In this document: positions 7,684 to 10,773 of the stretch, in pieces
Numbering within the stretch: position 1 is the first letter of the stretch
How the letters are laid out: every line of letters starts with the position of its first letter
Assembly (NCBI GenBank): GCA_003645385.1
Contig: QNEY01000034.1
Location: 1 to 10,773 of the forward strand
Origin: Gammaproteobacteria bacterium
GTDB taxonomy: Bacteria > Pseudomonadota > Gammaproteobacteria > Nitrosococcales > Methylophagaceae
Length of the DNA: 10,773 nucleotides
Direction of reading: 5' to 3'
The notes under the pieces: model-generated
Database searches by the model: none
Seen by the model: only the letters and a program-made list of their open reading frames with translations
What the model was told of the DNA's origin: nothing
Program-made: the position numbers and the translations under genes

Positions 7684-7705
7684 TGACTGTTAAATCTATC
7701 GTCAA
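7675..7705 (-). promoter_or_regulatory. Candidate dnaA promoter
   Basis: On the minus strand TTGACG (7705-7700) is followed after 19 bases by TATAAG (7680-7675), and the -10 carries a TGC extension (7683-7681). The 19-base spacer is long, which the extended -10 could offset. The predicted start near 7668 leaves a leader of roughly 70 bases. An inverted repeat overlaps the -10 and the start region. Confidence 0.5.
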
Positions 7706-7756
7706 TGGTTAGTTTTAGCAAGTAAAAATTATTAAGGCGGTTTAATGAAGTAGTGT

Positions 7757-7786
7757 TTGACTTATTAGTACATAAAACACTATAAT
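7757..7786 (+). promoter_or_regulatory. Strong sigma-70 promoter for rpmH
   Basis: TTGACT at 7757-7762 and a perfect TATAAT at 7781-7786 are separated by 18 bases. Transcription should start about 7793, giving a leader of about 64 bases before rpmH. A near-consensus promoter fits the demand for a ribosomal protein and probably drives rpmH-rnpA and some of the genes beyond. Confidence 0.85.
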
Positions 7787-7794
7787 TTCAGCCC

Positions 7795-7828
7795 TTTTGC
7801 CCATGCTGAGTCAATCGTCTGGGCGAAA
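7795..7828 (+). promoter_or_regulatory. Hairpin at the 5' end of the rpmH leader
   Basis: TTTTGCCC at 7795-7802 can pair with GGGCGAAA at 7821-7828, eight pairs with one G-U, closing an 18-base loop. It would form within a few bases of the predicted transcript start and ends 16 bases before the GGAG of rpmH. It may protect the 5' end or affect translation; there is no sequence evidence for a named element. Confidence 0.45.
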
Positions 7829-7856
7829 ACCATATAAGTTTAGTGGAGTTGGTGAA

Positions 7857-7991
7857 ATGAAAAGAACTTTTCAGCCTAGTAATTTGAAACGTAAACGTAC
7901 ACACGGTTTCCGTGCACGTATGAAAACTGTTGGCGGTCGTCGCGTAATTAATGCTCGTCGTGCGAAAGGTCGTGCAAGCTTAACAGCTTAA
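7857..7991 (+). CDS. rpmH: 50S ribosomal protein L34
   Basis: L34 is a small, highly basic large-subunit protein. The 44 residues run MKRTFQPSNLKRKRTHGFRA and on through RARMKT and GRRVINARRAKGRASL to the end, the standard family pattern (E. coli has 46). The start is the ATG at 7857 with GGAG at 7845-7848, 8 bases upstream. The open frame extends upstream to a TTG at 7797, but that extension has no family counterpart and would start about at the predicted transcription start. It is the first gene of the rpmH-rnpA-yidD-yidC-mnmE series and lies behind a near-consensus promoter. It diverges from dnaA, as is common in gammaproteobacteria. Confidence 0.97.
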   Translation: MKRTFQPSNLKRKRTHGFRARMKTVGGRRVINARRAKGRASLTA

Positions 7992-8008
7992 TTCTTCTCT
8001 ATAACATA

Positions 8009-8015
8009 GGGAGGG
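8009..8015 (+). promoter_or_regulatory. rnpA ribosome-binding site (decides the TTG start)
   Basis: GGGAGGG contains GGAGG at 8010-8014, 8 bases before the TTG at 8023 but only 3 before the out-of-frame ATG at 8018 and 29 before the next in-frame ATG at 8044. The strong site and good spacing support the rare TTG start. Confidence 0.8.
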
Positions 8016-8022
8016 CCATGAC

Positions 8023-8376
8023 TTGGCAAAATTTAGCCGGGCCATGAGAATGAATAACCCGAGGGATTTTTCTCGGGTATTTCGTCAAGCAAAACGTACT
8101 AGTGGCGGAGGTTTGACGATATTAACGGTTGAAAACTCAGTTGAGCATCCTCGTTTGGGTTTGGCAATAGCCAAAAAGCATCTTAAGCTGGCATCACATC
8201 GCAACCGACTAAAGCGGATTATTCGTGCATCATTCCGACAACATCAATCTGCTTTTGCCAATATAGATATCGTAGTATTGTCGCGGCTTGACGTTAATAA
8301 GCGCAATTCAACCCAAATATGGGAAGCGTTGGAGCGACAATGGGAAACAGTGGTAGCGCAATGGAAAAAATCCTGA
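8023..8376 (+). CDS. rnpA: Ribonuclease P protein component
   Basis: RnpA is the basic protein subunit that helps the RNase P RNA remove 5' leaders from tRNA precursors. The 117-residue product shows LGLAIAKK at 45-52 and the RNR signature RNRLKR at 60-65 followed by RASFR, all diagnostic. The start is a TTG: GGAGG at 8010-8014 sits 8 bases upstream, and residues FSRAMRMNNPRDFSRVF align with the family N-terminus (FPRELRL in E. coli), part of which would be lost if the ATG at 8044 were used. An ATG at 8018 is out of frame and stops after nine residues. The gene starts 31 bases after rpmH; its 3' end overlaps yidD by 16 bases. Confidence 0.95.
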   Translation: MAKFSRAMRMNNPRDFSRVFRQAKRTSGGGLTILTVENSVEHPRLGLAIAKKHLKLASHRNRLKRIIRASFRQHQSAFANIDIVVLSRLDVNKRNSTQIWEALERQWETVVAQWKKS

Positions 8377-8594
8377 TTGGCTTCATCCGAGGTTACCAAT
8401 TGTTGATAAGCCCATTGATTGGCACACATTGCCGCTTCCAACCAACATGCTCTCGCTACATGATAGAAGCAATTGAGCGTTTTGGTGTTATTCGCGGTAC
8501 TTGGCTTGGCATGCGGAGACTTTCGCGTTGTCATCCATGGCATGCAGGTGGTTTAGATCCTGTTCCTGAATTTAAGGAACCTCAGAGTAAGTAA
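8361..8594 (+). CDS. yidD: Membrane protein insertion efficiency factor YidD
   Basis: YidD is a small, membrane-associated, Cys-containing protein, always found near yidC, that assists insertion of inner-membrane proteins. The protein carries an amphipathic N-terminus (KILIGFIRGYQLLISPLIG), then HCRFQPTCSRY, then an AIERFGVIRG segment and CHPWHAGGLDPVP. These are the family's conserved Cys and HPxHxGGxDPVP motifs. The ATG at 8361 gives 77 residues and the usual family start. An in-frame ATG at 8340 has a better Shine-Dalgarno (GGAG at 8331-8334, spacing 5) and gives 84 residues, close to the 85 of E. coli; I cannot decide between them. Either way it starts inside rnpA and is probably translated by coupling. 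Confidence 0.92.
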   Translation: MEKILIGFIRGYQLLISPLIGTHCRFQPTCSRYMIEAIERFGVIRGTWLGMRRLSRCHPWHAGGLDPVPEFKEPQSK

Positions 8595-8626
8595 TGAATA
8601 TTGAAAGCTCAATCTTTTAATATTCA
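8595..8626 (+). promoter_or_regulatory. 13-bp hairpin between yidD and yidC
   Basis: TGAATATTGAAAG at 8595-8607 pairs with CTTTTAATATTCA at 8614-8626: thirteen pairs, one of them G-U, around the loop CTCAAT. It starts on the base after the yidD stop. No T-run follows on either strand, so it is not a standard intrinsic terminator. A processing or 3'-end-protecting structure that sets the ratio of rpmH-rnpA-yidD to yidC message is a reasonable inference. Confidence 0.65.
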
Positions 8627-8662
8627 GACTTAATTCACAAGGTCCTATAAGGCAAAAATACA

Positions 8663-10312
8663 ATGGATAATTTGAAAACCTTTTTTATCTTTGGTTTGTT
8701 GATAGTTTCACTATTATTGTGGGAAGCATGGCAGAAAGACTATGTTCGTCCACAACAAGCAGCCCAAGTGGCAGCAACAATTGATGAAGAGTTACCTGCC
8801 ATAACTACTGAGCAGCAGCAAGATTTACCTGATATGCCTGCAGCTGCCGTCTCTGTAGAAGGCTTGCCTGAAATAGATCAGACAACAGCCATTTCAACAG
8901 CCAATAAAATTCATATCAAAACAGATATAATCGATGTGTATATTGATACGCAGGGTGGTGACATTCGGAACTTGGCATTTTTAAAATATCCTGTGGAATC
9001 AACAACACCAGATGTGCCTGTACAATTTCTAGCTGAGACAGCATCACACTTTTTTGTTACGCAATCAGGATTGCGCTCTGATGTACAAGCTCCTACGCAT
9101 TATGACCAATACACTACAGAAGTGAATCAATATGAGCTGACCGATGGTCAAGACACCTTGGTTGTCCCCCTACACTGGCGGTCAGAAGATGGGTTAAATA
9201 TTACGAAGACCTACAGTTTCCATCGTGATAGCTATCTGATTGATGTTGATTATCAAGTGGAAAATAATAGTGGTGAGCGTTTTACTGCATACCCTTATGC
9301 TCAATTCAACCGTATCCGTCCACAGGAAGATTCCGGCTTCATCTATACCTACACAGGTGCTGTATTTTCCAGTGAAGGCAATGAATATGAGAAAGTAGAT
9401 TTTGATGATCTAGATGATGCTGCTTTTAGCCGAACAGCTACAGGTGGCTGGACAGCAATGCTTCAGCACTATTTTGTGGCAGCACTTATTCCGATGAATA
9501 ACGAGCAAGAAAATGGTTTTTACGGTAAATCAATCAATCAGCGTAATTACACCGCTGGTGTGAAAATGCCAACGATTAGTGCTGCAACAGGCGACATTGC
9601 ACAAGCACATTATCAGATGTATCTAGGCCCCAAGGAGCATCAACGTTTAGAGGCCGTTACAGAGAATCTTGATTTAACAGTTGATTACGGGAAGTTAACC
9701 ATTATTTCTCAGCCGTTGTTTACCGTTATGGAATGGATTCACCGTTTGACAGACAACTGGGGTTGGTCGATTGTTTTCCTTACTGTTTTGATTAAGCTGG
9801 CATTTTATCGTTTGTCTGCGGCAAGTTATCGTTCAATGGCATCAATGCGTAAATTGACGCCAAAATTAGCAACATTGAAAGAGCGTTTTGGTGATGATAA
9901 GCAAAAATTCAATCAAGCGATGATGGAATTGTATCGTACTGAAAAGATCAATCCATTGGGTGGTTGTTTGCCTATTTTGGTTCAGATGCCGGTCTTTTTG
10001 GCATTTTATTGGGTATTGGTAGAAAGCATTGAATTACGTCAGGCACCATTTATATTTTGGCTGCAAGACTTAACGGCAATGGATCCTTATTTTATCTTGC
10101 CAGTTTTATTCGGTCTTAGTATGTTCTTCCAGCAGAAACTAAATCCAGCACCTCAGGATCCGGCTCAAGCCATGGTGATGAAAGCTTTTCCAGTGGTCTT
10201 TACCGTGTTTTTTGCCTTCTTCCCCTCTGGATTAGTGTTGTACTGGGTTGTGAACAATATCTTATCAATCGCTCAACAATGGCATATTACCCGTAAGTTG
10301 GGTGCGCTTTAA
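8663..10312 (+). CDS. yidC: Membrane protein insertase YidC
   Basis: YidC inserts and folds inner-membrane proteins, alone or with SecYEG. The 549 residues match E. coli YidC (548). Order: transmembrane helix 1 at about 5-21 (FFIFGLLIVSLLLWEAW), a large periplasmic beta-sandwich domain at about 75-345, then the conserved insertase core with helices at about 350-385, 435-457, 475-491 and 505-540. Core markers are SYRSMASMRKLTPKL at 388-402, MMELYRTEKINPLGGCLPILVQMP split across 420-443, IELRQAPF at 456-463 and PSGLVLYWVVNN at 521-532. The groove position of E. coli Arg366 is Lys378 here, as in some other gammaproteobacteria. AAGG at 8649-8652 lies 10 bases before the ATG. A 13-bp hairpin separates it from yidD. 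Confidence 0.97.
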   Translation: MDNLKTFFIFGLLIVSLLLWEAWQKDYVRPQQAAQVAATIDEELPAITTEQQQDLPDMPAAAVSVEGLPEIDQTTAISTANKIHIKTDIIDVYIDTQGGDIRNLAFLKYPVESTTPDVPVQFLAETASHFFVTQSGLRSDVQAPTHYDQYTTEVNQYELTDGQDTLVVPLHWRSEDGLNITKTYSFHRDSYLIDVDYQVENNSGERFTAYPYAQFNRIRPQEDSGFIYTYTGAVFSSEGNEYEKVDFDDLDDAAFSRTATGGWTAMLQHYFVAALIPMNNEQENGFYGKSINQRNYTAGVKMPTISAATGDIAQAHYQMYLGPKEHQRLEAVTENLDLTVDYGKLTIISQPLFTVMEWIHRLTDNWGWSIVFLTVLIKLAFYRLSAASYRSMASMRKLTPKLATLKERFGDDKQKFNQAMMELYRTEKINPLGGCLPILVQMPVFLAFYWVLVESIELRQAPFIFWLQDLTAMDPYFILPVLFGLSMFFQQKLNPAPQDPAQAMVMKAFPVVFTVFFAFFPSGLVLYWVVNNILSIAQQWHITRKLGAL

Positions 10313-10331
10313 ATAGGAAGTATTGATCAGC

Positions 10332-10773
10332 ATGGACACTATCGTTGCGATAGCCACTGCGCCCGGTCGTGGTGGTGTTGGTGTGGTCAGATTGTCAGGT
10401 GATAAAAGTTCCGAAATAGCCGAAGCAATATGCGGGAAATTGCAGCAAGCTCGTTTCGCTCAATTTAGCCATTTTAAAGATCATGATGGTGAAATCATCG
10501 ATAGTGGTATCGCGATCTTTTTCCCTAATCCAGCCTCTTTTACCGGTGAAGATGTTGTTGAGTTACAAGGACATGGTAGTCCTCTGGTATTAGACCGGCT
10601 GTGCCAAAGAGCAATTAGCCTTGGTGCGAGAATGGCACGACCAGGGGAGTTCTCAGAACGCGCTTTTCTCAACAATAAAATGGACTTGGCACAGGCAGAA
10701 GCTGTTGCAGATCTGATTGATAGTTCCACAGAGCAAGCTGCACGCAGTGCGATGCGATCACTACAAGGTGTAT
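10332..10773 (+). CDS. mnmE: tRNA modification GTPase MnmE, N-terminal part (runs off the window)
   Basis: MnmE works with MnmG to install the carboxymethylaminomethyl group on U34 of certain tRNAs. Only the first 147 codons are here, covering the N-terminal formyl-tetrahydrofolate-binding domain and the beginning of the helical domain; the GTPase domain lies beyond the window. Visible motifs are DTIVAIATAPGRGGVGVVRLSG at 2-23 (family hallmark), SFTGEDVVELQGHGSP at 69-84, ARPGEFSERAFLNNKMDLAQ split across 102-121, and AEAVADLIDSST. The ATG at 10332 has AGGA only at 10315-10318, 13 bases away. An in-frame TTG at 10323 would be 4 bases from it and would add Met-Ile-Ser, so the start is uncertain by three residues. 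It begins 19 bases after yidC. Confidence 0.95.
   Translation, partial: MDTIVAIATAPGRGGVGVVRLSGDKSSEIAEAICGKLQQARFAQFSHFKDHDGEIIDSGIAIFFPNPASFTGEDVVELQGHGSPLVLDRLCQRAISLGARMARPGEFSERAFLNNKMDLAQAEAVADLIDSSTEQAARSAMRSLQGV

Larger units (their letters stand above)
7602..7856. other. Divergent intergenic region dnaA-rpmH
   Basis: This 255-base AT-rich gap holds the dnaA ribosome-binding site, a candidate dnaA promoter with a TGCTATA inverted repeat, the strong rpmH promoter, and the rpmH leader with its hairpin and ribosome-binding site. I read both strands for DnaA boxes (TTATNCACA and one-mismatch forms) and saw none, and no GATC or 13-mer-like array. So although dnaA-rpmH gaps act as oriC in some bacteria such as Pseudomonas, this one gives no sign of it. 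Confidence 0.75.

Noticed and set aside
7797..7856. Upstream TTG extension of rpmH by 20 codons
   Set aside because: L34 starts at MKRTFQPS across bacteria, GGAG fits the ATG at 7857, and the TTG lies almost at the predicted transcription start with no ribosome-binding site.
8244..8543. 99-codon minus-strand frame opposite rnpA and yidD
   Set aside because: It is antisense to two conserved genes and shows no recognisable motif.
10481..10729. 82-codon minus-strand frame opposite mnmE
   Set aside because: A shadow of the conserved MnmE N-terminal domain; no promoter or motif.
1..10773. CRISPR arrays, tRNA/rRNA genes, insertion sequences, phage or defence genes
   Set aside because: No spaced direct repeats, tRNA-like cloverleaf, transposase or integrase motifs were seen; all large frames are core housekeeping genes.

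Overview
The window is ordinary core chromosome of a gammaproteobacterium, moderately AT-leaning by eye (not counted). The evidence is the hemC-hemD-hemX-hemY order, the rpmH-rnpA-yidD-yidC-mnmE order, a divergent dnaA-dnaN, and a YbiI-type zinc-finger protein whose C-terminus closely resembles the Escherichia coli one as I remember it. A Methylophaga/Piscirickettsiaceae-like source is only a guess; nothing here settles the genus.

Layout. (1) Positions 1-4764, plus strand: the last codons of hemC, then hemD, hemX and hemY with overlapping ends, then a Kef-type cation/proton antiporter 27 bases after hemY. A strong intrinsic terminator for this transcript lies at 4820-4849, inside the 3' end of the convergent next gene. 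(2) Positions 4794-7599, minus strand: dnaA, dnaN and a small DksA/TraR-type zinc-finger gene (ybiI-like). The usual next genes, recF and gyrB, are not here. (3) Positions 7602-7856: divergent promoter region between dnaA and rpmH. It has a near-consensus rpmH promoter, a candidate dnaA promoter overlapped by a small inverted repeat, and an rpmH leader hairpin. I see no DnaA-box cluster, so it does not look like oriC. (4) Positions 7857-10773, plus strand: rpmH, rnpA, yidD, yidC and the 5' part of mnmE, which runs off the window. A 13-bp hairpin sits between yidD and yidC.

How the genes fit together. The hem genes make uroporphyrinogen III (hemC, hemD), with two membrane partners of poorly defined role (hemX, hemY). 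The Kef protein is a ligand-gated K+/H+ antiporter probably co-transcribed with them. DnaA starts replication and DnaN is the sliding clamp. RpmH, RnpA, YidD, YidC and MnmE supply a ribosomal protein, the RNase P protein, a membrane-insertion helper, the membrane insertase and a tRNA-modifying GTPase.

I did not find a new biological system. The points most worth a second look are the terminator embedded in a convergent gene, recF/gyrB missing from their usual place, the absence of DnaA boxes beside dnaA, the yidD-yidC hairpin, and start codons (dnaA GTG, rnpA TTG) shadowed by out-of-frame ATGs.
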